The notes beneath the pieces are model-generated. The model was given only the letters and a program-made list of their open reading frames with translations. It was not told the DNA's origin and did not search any database. Below, one piece after another: positions 30,544 to 39,899 of a stretch of 64,000 nt of DNA. Source of the stretch: Thermoleophilales bacterium. GTDB taxonomy: Bacteria > Actinomycetota > Thermoleophilia > Solirubrobacterales > 70-9. Position numbers and translations under genes: made by a program. Each line of letters starts with the position of its first letter. Within the stretch, counting starts at the first letter, position 1. Location of the stretch: positions 310,001 through 374,000 of the forward strand of contig JACJWZ010000002.1 of assembly GCA_020636895.1 (NCBI GenBank), written 5' to 3'.

Positions 30544-33500
30544 CTATGCCGCGGCCACGCTCCTCGCCGACTCGAACAGCTCCTCCGGCATCGGGGTCGC
30601 GAGCTTCCAGGTGAAGGCGACCGGCCTTTGGCCCTCGTGATCGACGTACTCGACCGGGCCGAGGAACGTGAATGGGCTGGTGCCGAGCTCGTCGCGCTTG
30701 CGGTCGCGGACGAACAGCAACACGTTGGTGCCGCGCTCGCGGTGGTTGATGTAGCGCTGGACGCTCGGCTGCTCGGGCGTCTGCCGCGACTGCGACTCCC
30801 AGTGGAAGAGCTCGCGGTTGATCGCGTAGTCGCGGTACATGGTCGTCGGCGAGTAGTCGCGCTCGGCCTTGTGGAGGTCGATGAAGAAGACGTCGCTGCG
30901 AGCCTGCTCGACCCAGAGGATCCCACCCTGGGTCACCTTCGGCTTCACGCCCTCCCCCGAGCCGAGCGCGGCGACGATCTCAGCCCGCGAGTAGCGCGCG
31001 TGGACGGTCAGCGGGATCTCCGGCGGCAGACTGGAGGGCGCCGCCCGCGTCTCCGAGCGCGCGTCGACGACGTCGAGCAACTCGCCCAGCTCGTCGCGCA
31101 CCGCACCCTCGCTCCAGAGCGCGCGGTAGTAGTCGTCGAGGTCGGCGGCGCCGGAATCCCGGGACCCGAGCCCCCAGGCGAGCATCGTCAGCATTCGCCG
31201 CTCGCGCAGCGGCATCGCCTCGGGCGCAGGGGCATCGACCCCGCCGAGGATCCGCCGGTAGAAGGCGAGCCGCTCGGGATCGTCGACGTGGGTGATCCGC
31301 CGCAGCCCGCGCAGTGAGGTCTGCTCTAGGTCCGCGTCAACGGTGTCGGCCGTCTCCTTGCCGGCCTCCCGCCGCAACTCGGTCCAGCTCCCGCGCCGGT
31401 AGATGTCCTCGAGCCGGCGATCGCTGCGTTCCAGGTACTCGCCGAAGCTGAGTGCGGCCGTCTCGCGGCGGAGGTCGGCGACGAGGGAGGGCCACTGCGT
31501 CCGCCGCGCCGCCTGGCGCAGGTTGTCGAGCACGATCTCGCGGCTCTGGCGGTCGAGATCGACACTGCAGCCGGCAGGAAGGAAAGGGAAGTCGCCCTCG
31601 ACCTGGTCAACGACCGGTCCTCGCCGGGTGTCGACGATCGCCCGCAGCCGATCCTCGAAACGGAACTCCCGGCGCTGCTGGCCGATCATGTCGATCACGG
31701 TCACGTGGCTCTTGCCCTCCGCGCGCCGCAGGCCGCGCCCGAGCTGTTGGGTGAAGACAGTCGCCGACTGGGTCGGGCGGAGCAGGAGCAGGCAGTCGAC
31801 GTCGGGGAGATCGACGCCCTCGCCGAGCACCTCGACGGAGAACACACACCGCAGATCCCCACCGCGCAGGCGGGCGAGCTGCTGGCGGCGATCGTCCGGC
31901 GAGTCCTCCCCGCTCAGCGCCACGCTCTCAAGCCCGGCCTCGGTGAACTTCCGCGCCATGTACTTGGCGTGCTCGACCGAGACGCAGAAGCCGAGCGCGC
32001 GCATCGAGCCGGGGTCGTAGACGATCCGCCCCAACGAGGCGAGCAGCTTGCTGACCCGCATTTCGTTACCGGTCAGCACGTTGCTGAGCTCGTCGATCGC
32101 GTACCCGGAGCGGCTCCACCGGATGGCGCTCAAGTCGGTGCCGTCGGCGACCCCGAAGTACTGGAACGGCACGAGGAAGCCCTGGTCGATCGCCTCCCAG
32201 AGCCGCAGCTCGACGGCGATACGCCCGCCGAACCACTCGGTGACGTCCTGGCCGTCCATCCGCTCCGGTGTGGCGGTGAGGCCGAGCAGTTCCTTCGGCC
32301 GCAGGTGCTTGAGCAGCCGGTCGTAGGTGCGCGCCTTGGCGTGATGGAACTCGTCGATGACCACCACGTCGTAGGCCTCCGGATCGATTGCGGCGATCCG
32401 CTCCTCGCCCAGTGACTGGACCATCGCGAAGACGTGCTTGCCCCTCGTCGCTGCCTTGCCTCCACCGTGGATCTCGCCGAAGGAGCCGTCCTTGAGCACC
32501 GCCCGATAGGTGGCGAGCGACTGCTCGAGAATCTCCTGCCGGTGGGCAACGAAGAGGAGTGACGGATCGCCGCCCATCCGCGAGCGCAGCTGGTCATAGT
32601 CGAGGGCGGCGACGACAGTCTTACCGGTGCCCGTCGCGGCGACGAGGAGGTTCGCGTGACGGTCTTGACGCTCACGCTCGACCATGAGCGCGTCGAGCAT
32701 CCGGCGCTGGTGGGGATAGGGCCGGACGTCGAGGTTGGCGAAGGAGATCGTCGTCGCCTCGCCGAGCGAACGGCGGTCGTGCTCTTGGAGCGCCTGCGCG
32801 AGATCGTCGCCGTTGACCGCCGGGTCGTACGGCTCGAAGTGCTCTGAGCTCCAGTGACTCTCGAATGTCGTCTCGACACGGCGGACGACGTGGGCCGCGT
32901 CCATCGACGAGAGCCGCACGTTCCACTCGAGCCCGTCGAAGAGCGCGGTGTGGGAGAGGTTGGAGGAGCCGACGAAAGAGGTCGTCAGACCGCTCGGGCG
33001 CTTCAGCAGCCACGCCTTCGCGTGGAGCTTGGTAGTCCGCGCATCGAGCGCGACCCGGACCTCAGCGCCGAGGTCGAACAACTCATCGACGGCTCGCTTC
33101 TCGGTGGCTCCCATATACGTGGTCGTGATCACCCGAACCCTGCCGCCGCGGCCGATCACCTCCTTGAGCGCCTCGCGGAGGTGGCGCACTCCTGACCAGA
33201 TGACGAAGGCGCAGATCAGGTCGACGGACTGGGCCGACGCAAGCTCGGCCTTGAGCTCAGAGCCGACGCTCGGCTGCCCCTCGCCGTTGACGAGCAGGTC
33301 GCTCTGACTGAACGGCGTCGCCGGGAGCGGCGGCAGCGGCAGGACCTCGTTGAGCGGAGAGCGGCCTCTGATCCCGCGGAGAACGCGGGCCGGGATCGCA
33401 ATCTCCTCCTCGGGGTCCGGATCGGACGCGAGGTCCTCGACGAGGCGGTTGACCAGCTCCGTCTGCTCATCGGCGGATCCTTCGGGGTCGATGCGTGCTC

Positions 33501-33654
33501 GCAGCACCTCCATCGCGTGCCGGGACAACCGTTCCGGCGCCTCCGCGGGATCGAGCCGGATCTCGTCGAGCAGCTCGGGATCGAGGTCGGCGAGGACCTC
33601 CTCAAGCCAGCGCGTGACGAGGTGATCACGAGGCCCCGGCTCGATCGCTCCCAT
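30544..33654 (-). CDS. PLD-nuclease/SF2-helicase/DUF3427 fusion protein
   Basis: A 1036-residue protein. After an N-terminal helical part, residues ~115-290 form a phospholipase-D-like nuclease domain with the motif LHAKAWLL...VGSSNLS. The SF2 helicase core follows: Walker A ATGTGKT, DEFHHAK box, TATPERMDG, and motif VI QLGRGLRR. The last ~350 residues match DUF3427 (LTVHARYSRAEIVAALG...GILWVEQARSDVFFIDLHKAE...). Such fusions are often islanded and linked to DNA repair or anti-phage defence; the exact role is unknown. ATG 33654 is chosen; TTG 33678 would add eight residues. It borders the tRNA-Val hot spot. Confidence 0.9.
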   Translation of the reverse strand: MGAIEPGPRDHLVTRWLEEVLADLDPELLDEIRLDPAEAPERLSRHAMEVLRARIDPEGSADEQTELVNRLVEDLASDPDPEEEIAIPARVLRGIRGRSPLNEVLPLPPLPATPFSQSDLLVNGEGQPSVGSELKAELASAQSVDLICAFVIWSGVRHLREALKEVIGRGGRVRVITTTYMGATEKRAVDELFDLGAEVRVALDARTTKLHAKAWLLKRPSGLTTSFVGSSNLSHTALFDGLEWNVRLSSMDAAHVVRRVETTFESHWSSEHFEPYDPAVNGDDLAQALQEHDRRSLGEATTISFANLDVRPYPHQRRMLDALMVERERQDRHANLLVAATGTGKTVVAALDYDQLRSRMGGDPSLLFVAHRQEILEQSLATYRAVLKDGSFGEIHGGGKAATRGKHVFAMVQSLGEERIAAIDPEAYDVVVIDEFHHAKARTYDRLLKHLRPKELLGLTATPERMDGQDVTEWFGGRIAVELRLWEAIDQGFLVPFQYFGVADGTDLSAIRWSRSGYAIDELSNVLTGNEMRVSKLLASLGRIVYDPGSMRALGFCVSVEHAKYMARKFTEAGLESVALSGEDSPDDRRQQLARLRGGDLRCVFSVEVLGEGVDLPDVDCLLLLRPTQSATVFTQQLGRGLRRAEGKSHVTVIDMIGQQRREFRFEDRLRAIVDTRRGPVVDQVEGDFPFLPAGCSVDLDRQSREIVLDNLRQAARRTQWPSLVADLRRETAALSFGEYLERSDRRLEDIYRRGSWTELRREAGKETADTVDADLEQTSLRGLRRITHVDDPERLAFYRRILGGVDAPAPEAMPLRERRMLTMLAWGLGSRDSGAADLDDYYRALWSEGAVRDELGELLDVVDARSETRAAPSSLPPEIPLTVHARYSRAEIVAALGSGEGVKPKVTQGGILWVEQARSDVFFIDLHKAERDYSPTTMYRDYAINRELFHWESQSRQTPEQPSVQRYINHRERGTNVLLFVRDRKRDELGTSPFTFLGPVEYVDHEGQRPVAFTWKLATPMPEELFESARSVAAA

Positions 33655-33689
33655 CGGCCGGCAGCCTATTGGCTGCAATAGCCGGGAGG

Positions 33690-33734
33690 CCTGTCACCGC
33701 GAAGCGGGGAATAGGTCCACTTCCGGGTGACAGG
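33690..33734 (-). repeat. 45-bp dispersed palindromic repeat, copy A
   Basis: Ends CCTGTCACC and GGTGACAGG (9-bp inverted). On the minus strand the interior starts CGGAAGTGGAC like copies B and D. It lies just upstream of the helicase gene. Confidence 0.8.
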
Positions 33735-33741
33735 TCCCTCC

Positions 33742-34041
33742 CTAAGGCCCGGCCAACTCCTCCGCCTCGAACATCTCCAGAGTGAACGCGCCGGCGGTGA
33801 GGCGGGCGACGGTGGCGCCGAACTCGGCGGAGGCCGGGACTGTGAAGTGGGCCTCGAGCGCGTCCATGTCCTGCCAGCGCTCGATGAAGACGAGACGGTT
33901 GGGGTCGTCGACGCCCTGGGTCACCTCGTGGCTGATGCAGCCGGGCTCCGTCAAGGAGCGGGCGACGTGGGCGCGGCTGGCGTCAAGCAGCTCGCCGAGG
34001 TTGCCCTCGGTGGCGGTGGCGGTTCCGTGGACGATGATCAT
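33742..34041 (-). CDS. ABM-fold monooxygenase (antibiotic biosynthesis monooxygenase/YgiN-like)
   Basis: A 99-residue ferredoxin-like dimeric alpha/beta barrel protein. The segments MIIVHGTATATEGN...VARSLTEPGCISHEVTQGVDDPNRLVFIERWQDMDALEAHF are the ABM signature (EPGC...F.E.W.....L..H). Members oxidise quinols or small aromatics without a cofactor or bind heme. Substrate not predictable. Starts 37 bp downstream of the YoaK-like gene's stop. Confidence 0.88.
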   Translation of the reverse strand: MIIVHGTATATEGNLGELLDASRAHVARSLTEPGCISHEVTQGVDDPNRLVFIERWQDMDALEAHFTVPASAEFGATVARLTAGAFTLEMFEAEELAGP

Positions 34042-34078
34042 CTGGCTCTCCCGGTTGCGTCGGCGTCGGCGCGACGCA

Positions 34079-34798
34079 TCATCGCCGCTCGGCGCGCAGC
34101 AGCATCACCAGGCCGGCGGCCGAACAGGCCACCGCGAGCAGGAGCGCCGCCGACAGGCTCGCGTGCAGGACGAGCAGCGCCCCGGCGACGGCGCCGAGCA
34201 GCATCGCGGCGATCGCGCCGAAGCGGCGGGCGTTGCTGGTGCCCTCGGCCGCCCCGGAGCGAAGGTCGGAGAACAGGCTGGTCATGGTCATCGTCACGAC
34301 CGTTGTGTTGAGGTCCTTGACGGCGAGGTCACGGACGGCGGCGGTGCGGATGCCCATGCCCATCGCGAGAAGGACGATGGCGATGAAGCGGCGGTCCTCG
34401 TCGGCATCGATCCCCATGCCGATGCAGATGATCGCCGCGACCGCGAACATCGTGATCTCGATCAGGAGCGCCGCGGCGAGCCAGCCGCCGCTCTCGGTCC
34501 TCCGGCGACTGTTGACCAGCGTCGCCGCCCCCGCCCCGGCGGTGAAGCCGGCGAGCGAGCACAGCGTCGCCAGCACCGAGAAGCCGCTCGCGCCCGCGAT
34601 GGCGAACCCCAGCAGGACGACGTTGCCGGTCATGTTCGCGACGAAGACGCGGCCGAGGCCGAGGAGGCTGACCGCGTCGACCACCCCCGCCGTGAAGGTG
34701 AGAATGAGCAACGCCGCGATCACTTCGCGCGGCGCCACCGAACTCAGCTCGGCCCGCTTGCCGACATCCTCCTCCGGTCGCTCGACAACCTCATTCAC
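34079..34798 (-). CDS. YoaK/DUF1275-family membrane protein
   Basis: A 239-residue protein with six predicted membrane helices. The family motif LTFTAGVVDAVSLLGLGRVFVANMTGNVVLLGFA is clear near the N-terminus, as is LNTTVVTMTMTSLFSDL in the second half. Function of the family is unknown; transport is suspected. GTG 34798 is used because longer versions would overlap the divergent gene at 34818. Intergenic distance to that gene is only 19 bp. Confidence 0.88.
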   Translation of the reverse strand: MNEVVERPEEDVGKRAELSSVAPREVIAALLILTFTAGVVDAVSLLGLGRVFVANMTGNVVLLGFAIAGASGFSVLATLCSLAGFTAGAGAATLVNSRRRTESGGWLAAALLIEITMFAVAAIICIGMGIDADEDRRFIAIVLLAMGMGIRTAAVRDLAVKDLNTTVVTMTMTSLFSDLRSGAAEGTSNARRFGAIAAMLLGAVAGALLVLHASLSAALLLAVACSAAGLVMLLRAERR

Positions 34799-34817
34799 GC
34801 GGCGTAGGATCGCACCG

Positions 34818-35201
34818 GTGCCATCCTCAGCGGGAGCGGAGTTCGCAGCGGCGGTCGCGGCCAAGGATTGGCAACGAGCCGAGGCTCTGCTCGATCCCGG
34901 CGTCGACTTCCGTGCGCTGACGCCGAGGCGAACCTGGGAGGCGAGCGAGGCGGCGACGGTCACGGCCGAGGTCCTCAGCAGATGGTTCGGGGCCTCCGAC
35001 GTCATCGATGAGGTCGTCGCCGTCGAGGAGCGCGAGCCGGTCGCCGACCGAAGCCAGGTCTCCTATCGCCTTCGCGGCCACAACGGAGATGGGCCGTTCG
35101 TCGTCGAGCAGCAGGCCTTCTACTCGACGGAGGACGGGCGAATCACCTGGATGCGCATCCTCTGCTCGGGGTTCCGGCCGGACGACCCGGCAGCCGGATG
35201 A
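34818..35201 (+). CDS. SnoaL-like/NTF2-fold protein
   Basis: A 127-residue protein from GTG 34818. Pattern: FAAAVAAKDWQRAEALLDPGVDFRALTPRRTWEA, then beta strands (VEEREPVADRSQVSYRLRGHNGDGPFVVEQQAFYSTEDGRITWMRILCSGFRP), characteristic of small NTF2-fold proteins used as cyclases, isomerases or binding proteins. No catalytic set identified. Divergent from the YoaK-like gene. Confidence 0.78.
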   Translation: MPSSAGAEFAAAVAAKDWQRAEALLDPGVDFRALTPRRTWEASEAATVTAEVLSRWFGASDVIDEVVAVEEREPVADRSQVSYRLRGHNGDGPFVVEQQAFYSTEDGRITWMRILCSGFRPDDPAAG

Positions 35202-35313
35202 CCACACGGACCTCGCGACCGGCACCTCAGCCCCGACTTTCGTGCGCCCGACAATCGTGCGCGCCGGAAGCTCTAGGTTTGCCCACGGTGTTGACGCGGA
35301 CCTGGAGGAACGG

Positions 35314-35961
35314 ATGAAGTACGCGGTGCTCGGAACGGGGATGGTCGGAAGGGCGATCGCCTCGCGACTGGTCGAGCTCGGCCACGAGACGATGATGGGA
35401 TCCCGCAGCGCCGACGGCGGCGCCGAGTGGGCGGACGGCGCCGGCGATCTCGCGAGCGCCGGCACCTTCGCCGAGGCCGCCGGCTTCGGTGAGCTCGTCT
35501 TCAACTGCACGGCGGGATCGGGGGCCGTCGAGGCGGTCACATCCGCGGCCGATGCGCTCGCGGTCAAGGTCCTGATCGACGTCACCAACCCGATCGACGC
35601 CTCCGGCGACGCGCCGACCCTATTCACGGGGATCGACGACAGCCTCGGCGAGCGAGTGCAGGCCGCGGTCCCCTCGGCGCGGGTGGTGAAGGCTCTGAAC
35701 ACGATCAACGCCGACGTGATGACGCATCCCGGGATCGTTCCCGGCGAGCACGTCTGCTTCGTCTGCGGCGACGACGAGGACGCCAAGCGGACCGCCGTCG
35801 AGCTGCTCGGCGAGTTCGGCTGGCCCCCGGAGCGGGTGATCGACTGCGGCGATCTCACCGGCGCCCGGGCGACCGAGGCCTACCTCCTGATCTGGCTGAA
35901 GATGTGGGGAGCGATCGGCTCGGCGCGCTGGAACATCGCGATCGAGCGCGGGACCGACTAG
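35314..35961 (+). CDS. NADP/F420-binding reductase-like protein
   Basis: A 215-residue protein of the NADPH-dependent F420 reductase/ProC-like fold. N-terminal MKYAVLGTGMVGRAIASRLVELGHETMMGSRS gives the Rossmann loop GTGMVG; further marks are IDVTNPID, VVKALNTINADVMTHP and CFVCGDDEDAK. Members pass hydride between NADPH and F420 or act on unknown imines. GGAGGAA precedes ATG 35314. F420 use fits the deazaflavin-dependent protein at 40326, but the substrate is inferred. Confidence 0.85.
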   Translation: MKYAVLGTGMVGRAIASRLVELGHETMMGSRSADGGAEWADGAGDLASAGTFAEAAGFGELVFNCTAGSGAVEAVTSAADALAVKVLIDVTNPIDASGDAPTLFTGIDDSLGERVQAAVPSARVVKALNTINADVMTHPGIVPGEHVCFVCGDDEDAKRTAVELLGEFGWPPERVIDCGDLTGARATEAYLLIWLKMWGAIGSARWNIAIERGTD

Positions 35962-36015
35962 GAACCGAGACGAGGGATCTCTCACCGAGTCGGCGCAGGT
36001 GTAGGGTCCATCGCC

Positions 36016-37149
36016 GTGAGTCCACGAGTCCTCATTCTCGGCGCCGGCTTCGGCGGTCTCGAGGTGGCGACGGTTCTCTCCGAGGAGTTCGGCGAGGACA
36101 TCGAGATCACGCTCATCGACTCCAGCGACACGTTCGTCTTCGGGTTCGCAAAGCTGGACGTGCTGTTCGGCAAGAAGGAGCCTGAGGCGGTGAAGTTCCC
36201 CTACGCGGACGTCGCGAAGCCAGGCGTCCGCTACGTGCGGGAGACGATCGCCTCGATCGACCCCGAGCGGCTCGAGGTGACGACGGACGCCGGCAGGCAT
36301 TCCGCCGACCACCTGGTCATCGCCCTCGGCGCGGACTACGACTTCGACGCCACACCCGGCCTCGCCGAGGTCGACAGCGAGTTCTACTCGGTGGCCGGAG
36401 CGGAGCGGCTCGCGAAGGTCCTGCCGGAGTTCGAAGGCGGTCGCGCCCTGGTCGGCGTCTGCGGCGCACCCTTCAAGTGCCCGCCCGCGCCCAGCGAATG
36501 CGCGCTGATGCTGCACGATTACCTGGTCGAACGGGGCATCCGTGACCAGAGCTCGATCAGCGTCGCGATCCCGTTCGAGACGCCGGTCCCGCCCTCCCCC
36601 GGGACATCGGAGGCGTTGCTAGAGGCCTTCGCCGAGCGCGACATCGACTACGTGGGGGGCAGCCCGGTCGTCTCGCTCGACCCGGACCGGAGGGTCGCCG
36701 TCAACGGCGCCGGCCGCGAGCTCCCCTTCGACCTCTTCCTCGGCGTCCCCAAGCACCGGGCGCCCGACGTGGTGATCGAGACCGGCCTGACGGTCGACGG
36801 CTACATTTCGGTCAAGCCGTCGGATCTGAAGACGAGCGCCGCGAACGTCTGGGCGGTCGGCGACGTGACGACCGTCGGCGTCCCCAAGGCCGGGGTGTTC
36901 TCCGAGGGCGCCGGCCGAGTGGCGGCGAGGTCCATCGCGGCCGAGATCCGCGGCGAACCCGCCCCCGGTCCCTACGACGGGCTCGGCTCCTGCTACATCG
37001 AGTTCGGGTTCGGGAACGTCGCTCGGGTCGACGTCGACTTCCTCTCCGGCCCGAAGCCGACCGGAACCTTCCAGGCCCCGTCGGAGACGCTCGCGGCCGA
37101 GAAGGCCGAGTTCGGGTCCACCCGCGCGAGCCGCTGGTTCGGGCGTTAG
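36016..37149 (+). CDS. FAD-dependent pyridine-nucleotide-type oxidoreductase (SQR/FCSD-like)
   Basis: A 377-residue flavoprotein from GTG 36016. FAD-binding ILGAGFGGLEVATVL at the start, second dinucleotide region ALVGVCGAPFKCPPAPSE, and the C-terminal VWAVGDVTTVGVPKAGVFSEGAGRVAA FAD loop. The CGAPFKCPPAP cysteine pair and overall order recall sulfide:quinone oxidoreductase and flavocytochrome c sulfide dehydrogenase. No membrane helix. It could oxidise sulfide or transfer electrons to quinone; specificity is unproven. Confidence 0.82.
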   Translation: MSPRVLILGAGFGGLEVATVLSEEFGEDIEITLIDSSDTFVFGFAKLDVLFGKKEPEAVKFPYADVAKPGVRYVRETIASIDPERLEVTTDAGRHSADHLVIALGADYDFDATPGLAEVDSEFYSVAGAERLAKVLPEFEGGRALVGVCGAPFKCPPAPSECALMLHDYLVERGIRDQSSISVAIPFETPVPPSPGTSEALLEAFAERDIDYVGGSPVVSLDPDRRVAVNGAGRELPFDLFLGVPKHRAPDVVIETGLTVDGYISVKPSDLKTSAANVWAVGDVTTVGVPKAGVFSEGAGRVAARSIAAEIRGEPAPGPYDGLGSCYIEFGFGNVARVDVDFLSGPKPTGTFQAPSETLAAEKAEFGSTRASRWFGR

Positions 37150-37173
37150 GCCCGCTGACGCCCGGCTGAACGC

Positions 37174-38241
37174 TCAGCGCGAGCGGCGGGCGCGCGCGTC
37201 CTCGTCGAGGCCCTGCAGGACCTCGACGGTCGTCTCCCAGTCCATGCACTTGTCGGTGATCGACTGGCCGTAGACGAGGTCGTCGGAGATCGGCTGGTTG
37301 CCGGCAACGAGGAATGACTCGAGCATGACGCCGACGATCGCCTCGTTCCCCTCGGCGACCTGGCGGCCGATCTCCTGGGAGACGGGCGGCTGGTGCTCGT
37401 GATCCTTGCCGCTGTTGGCGTGGGAGGCATCGACGATGACCCGCTCGGGCAGGCCGACGTCCCGCAGGCGCCCCAGCGTGGTGGCGATCGACTCGGCGTC
37501 GTAGTTGGGCTCGGCGCCACCGCGGAGGATCACATGGCAGTCCTCGTTGCCGGTGGTGCGGAGGATCGCCGAGCCGCCGGTGACCTCGACGCCGGTGAAG
37601 GAGTGCGGCGCGGCGGCGGCGCGGACGGCGTCGACGGCGACCGCGACGTCACCGTCGGTCCGGTTCTTGAAGCCGATCGGCATCGACAGGCCGGAGGCGA
37701 GCTGGCGGTGGGTCTGACTCTCGGTCGTGCGAGCACCGATCGCCCCCCAGGAGACGGTGTCGGCGATGTACTGCGGGATGATCGGGTCGAGGAACTCGCA
37801 GCCGACGGGGAGGCCGAGCTCGAGCACGTCGAGCAGCAGCTCACGGGCCATGCGCATGCCGGTGTTGACGTCGCCGGAATCGTCGAGCGTTGGGTCGTTG
37901 ATCAGGCCCTTCCAGCCGGTCGTCGTCCGGGGCTTCTCGAAGTAGACGCGCATGACCAGCAGCAGGTCCTCGAGCTCGGGGGCGAGCGCGGCGAGCCGCT
38001 GCGCGTAGTCGAGGGCGGCCGCGGGATCGTGGACCGAGCAGGGCCCGACGACGACCATCAGGCGGGGATCCTCGCGGTCGAGGATCGCCGTCACCTGCTC
38101 GCGGTGGGAGACGACCTGCTCGACGCGCTCGGCCGGAAGTGGGTGCTCGTGCATGAGCAGCGCCGGGGTCGCGAGCGGCGTGATGCGCTCGATCCTGCGG
38201 TCGTGAAGGGTCTGCTCCGCGTTCGGGATTCCTACTTCCAT
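37174..38241 (-). CDS. aroG: 3-deoxy-7-phosphoheptulonate (DAHP) synthase, class I
   Basis: First enzyme of the shikimate pathway: phosphoenolpyruvate plus erythrose-4-phosphate to DAHP. The 355-residue protein carries the type I motifs MVVVGPCSVHDPAAALDYA, MRVYFEKPRTTTGWKGLINDP, GARTTESQTHRQLASGLSMPIGFKNRTDG, and the metal/substrate His segment VIVDASHANSGKDH. Length matches the E. coli isozymes (about 350). Many actinobacteria use the unrelated type II enzyme, so the class I form is of note. ATG 38241 is used; the upstream in-frame ATG adds an unlike sequence. Which isozyme specificity (Phe, Tyr or Trp) is not clear, so the symbol is nominal. Confidence 0.93.
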   Translation of the reverse strand: MEVGIPNAEQTLHDRRIERITPLATPALLMHEHPLPAERVEQVVSHREQVTAILDREDPRLMVVVGPCSVHDPAAALDYAQRLAALAPELEDLLLVMRVYFEKPRTTTGWKGLINDPTLDDSGDVNTGMRMARELLLDVLELGLPVGCEFLDPIIPQYIADTVSWGAIGARTTESQTHRQLASGLSMPIGFKNRTDGDVAVAVDAVRAAAAPHSFTGVEVTGGSAILRTTGNEDCHVILRGGAEPNYDAESIATTLGRLRDVGLPERVIVDASHANSGKDHEHQPPVSQEIGRQVAEGNEAIVGVMLESFLVAGNQPISDDLVYGQSITDKCMDWETTVEVLQGLDEDARARRSR

Positions 38242-38336
38242 GGCCCCAATGATGATGAAACGGCCCCGCCGACGGCCCACCGGTGGGCGAGGTGGGCGCT
38301 GGGGATGCAGCCGGGCGAGGCCCCGCGGCTTCGCGG

Positions 38337-39899
38337 TCAGTCGAGCCCGTGCGGGTTCAGGTGCTCCTCCGCCAGCCGCTTCAACCCGGCGCGGTCGATC
38401 TTGCCGGTCGGGTTGAGGGGCATCTCGTCCAAGAAGACGACCTCCTCGGGAGCCTTGTAGCCGACGCGCTCGCGCGCGAAGAGGACGAGGTCGGCGCGGT
38501 GGGGGCGCTCGGCCCCCTCCTCCAGCGTCACGTAGGCGCGCACGTTCTCGCCGTGGACGACATCGTGGACGCCGACGACGCCGGCGAGCGCTATCGCGGG
38601 ATGCTCAAGCAGCGCCCCCTCCACCTCGAGCGGGCTGATGTTGGAGCCGTCGTGAACGATCACCTGCTTCTTGCGGCCGAAGAACCACAGGTATCCGTCG
38701 GCGTCGGTGCGGGCGAGGTCGCCGGAGTCGAGCCAATCCTCGCGGAGGATCTCGGCGGTCGCCTCGTCGGCCTCCCAGTAGCCGGCCATGCGGCTGCGCG
38801 TCCGGATCCAGATCCTCCCCACCGACTCGTCGCCGAGCGTGCCTCCGTCCTCGCCGCGGATCTCGATGTCGAAGCCTGCGATCGGCGGTCCGATCGAACC
38901 CTGCTTGATGACCCCGGAGGGGGGATTGAGCGTCGCGATACCGACCTCGGTCATGCCGTACCCCTCGTCGATCGGGAAGCCGGCGCGCGCGGCGAACTCG
39001 CGCAGCAGCTCGGTGGAGACCGCGTCGGATCCGGAGCGGCACACCCGCAGGCTGGAGAGGTCGGAGGGATCGAGGTCGTGATCGTGGATCAGCGCGGAAA
39101 GCGCCGCCGGGATCATCGCCAGGACCGTCGGCCGGTGCTCGCGCAGGAGCGGCAGCAGCTCGTGGCTGTCGAAGGTGCGGGCGACGACCACGCGGCCACC
39201 GACGGAGAACGTGCTCAACGCCCACAGGAACGAGCCGATGTGCGACATCGAGGAGCCGGGAAGGAAGATGTCCTCGGAGGTGAGGCCGAAGGCGGCGGCG
39301 GCGCTGGCGATCATCCAGCGAAGCGAGCCGTGCGTGTGGGTGACCCCCTTCGCCGGACCGGTGCTGCCGGAGGTGAAAAAGATCGCGGCGGGCTCCCCTT
39401 CGTCGGCCGCCCCGAACGCCTCCGGCGGGCTCCCCTGCTCGATCAGGGCCTCGAGCCGCGGCGAGCCCACCTCATCGTCGCCGCCGTAGACGAAGCGCTC
39501 CCGCAGCCCGGGAACGAGCGCGCTGGCGCCGAGGTCCTCGCCGCGCTCGGCGTGGGCGACGATCCCGCAGGCGCCGCTCACCTCGAGGGCGTGGTCGATC
39601 TCGCGGTGGGTGTAGCGATAGTTGAGCGGAACGGCGACGACGCGCGCGCGGAAGCAGGCGAGGTAGTGGATGAGGAGCGCGATCCTGTTCGGCATCAGGG
39701 AGGCGAGCCGCTCACCCGGCTCGAAACGCTCCGCGTAGGCGCCGGCGAGGCGGGAGGCGCTCGCGTCGAGCTCGGCCCACGTGAGCTCGTTCTCTGCGGA
39801 GACGACTGCCGTTGCGTCGGGATCGGCGGCGATGCCGCGGCGCAGCAGGTCCGCAAGCGGCGGCGCGGGCGCGGAAAGCGAGTCGCCGGAGTGGCTCAC
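38337..39899 (-). CDS. Acyl-CoA synthetase (AMP-forming, ANL superfamily)
   Basis: A 520-residue enzyme that adenylates a carboxylic acid and transfers it to CoA. The P-loop FFTSGSTGPAKGVTHTHGS lies near residues 174-192, the A5 region GYGMTEVGIATL, the A7/A8 segment SGDLARTDADGYLWFFGRKKQVI, and the catalytic Lys in PLNPTGKIDR near the end. Substrate is probably a fatty or aromatic acid. GTG 39899 overlaps the stop of the upstream small gene (GTGA), so they form an operon. Confidence 0.9.
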   Translation of the reverse strand: MSHSGDSLSAPAPPLADLLRRGIAADPDATAVVSAENELTWAELDASASRLAGAYAERFEPGERLASLMPNRIALLIHYLACFRARVVAVPLNYRYTHREIDHALEVSGACGIVAHAERGEDLGASALVPGLRERFVYGGDDEVGSPRLEALIEQGSPPEAFGAADEGEPAAIFFTSGSTGPAKGVTHTHGSLRWMIASAAAAFGLTSEDIFLPGSSMSHIGSFLWALSTFSVGGRVVVARTFDSHELLPLLREHRPTVLAMIPAALSALIHDHDLDPSDLSSLRVCRSGSDAVSTELLREFAARAGFPIDEGYGMTEVGIATLNPPSGVIKQGSIGPPIAGFDIEIRGEDGGTLGDESVGRIWIRTRSRMAGYWEADEATAEILREDWLDSGDLARTDADGYLWFFGRKKQVIVHDGSNISPLEVEGALLEHPAIALAGVVGVHDVVHGENVRAYVTLEEGAERPHRADLVLFARERVGYKAPEEVVFLDEMPLNPTGKIDRAGLKRLAEEHLNPHGLD

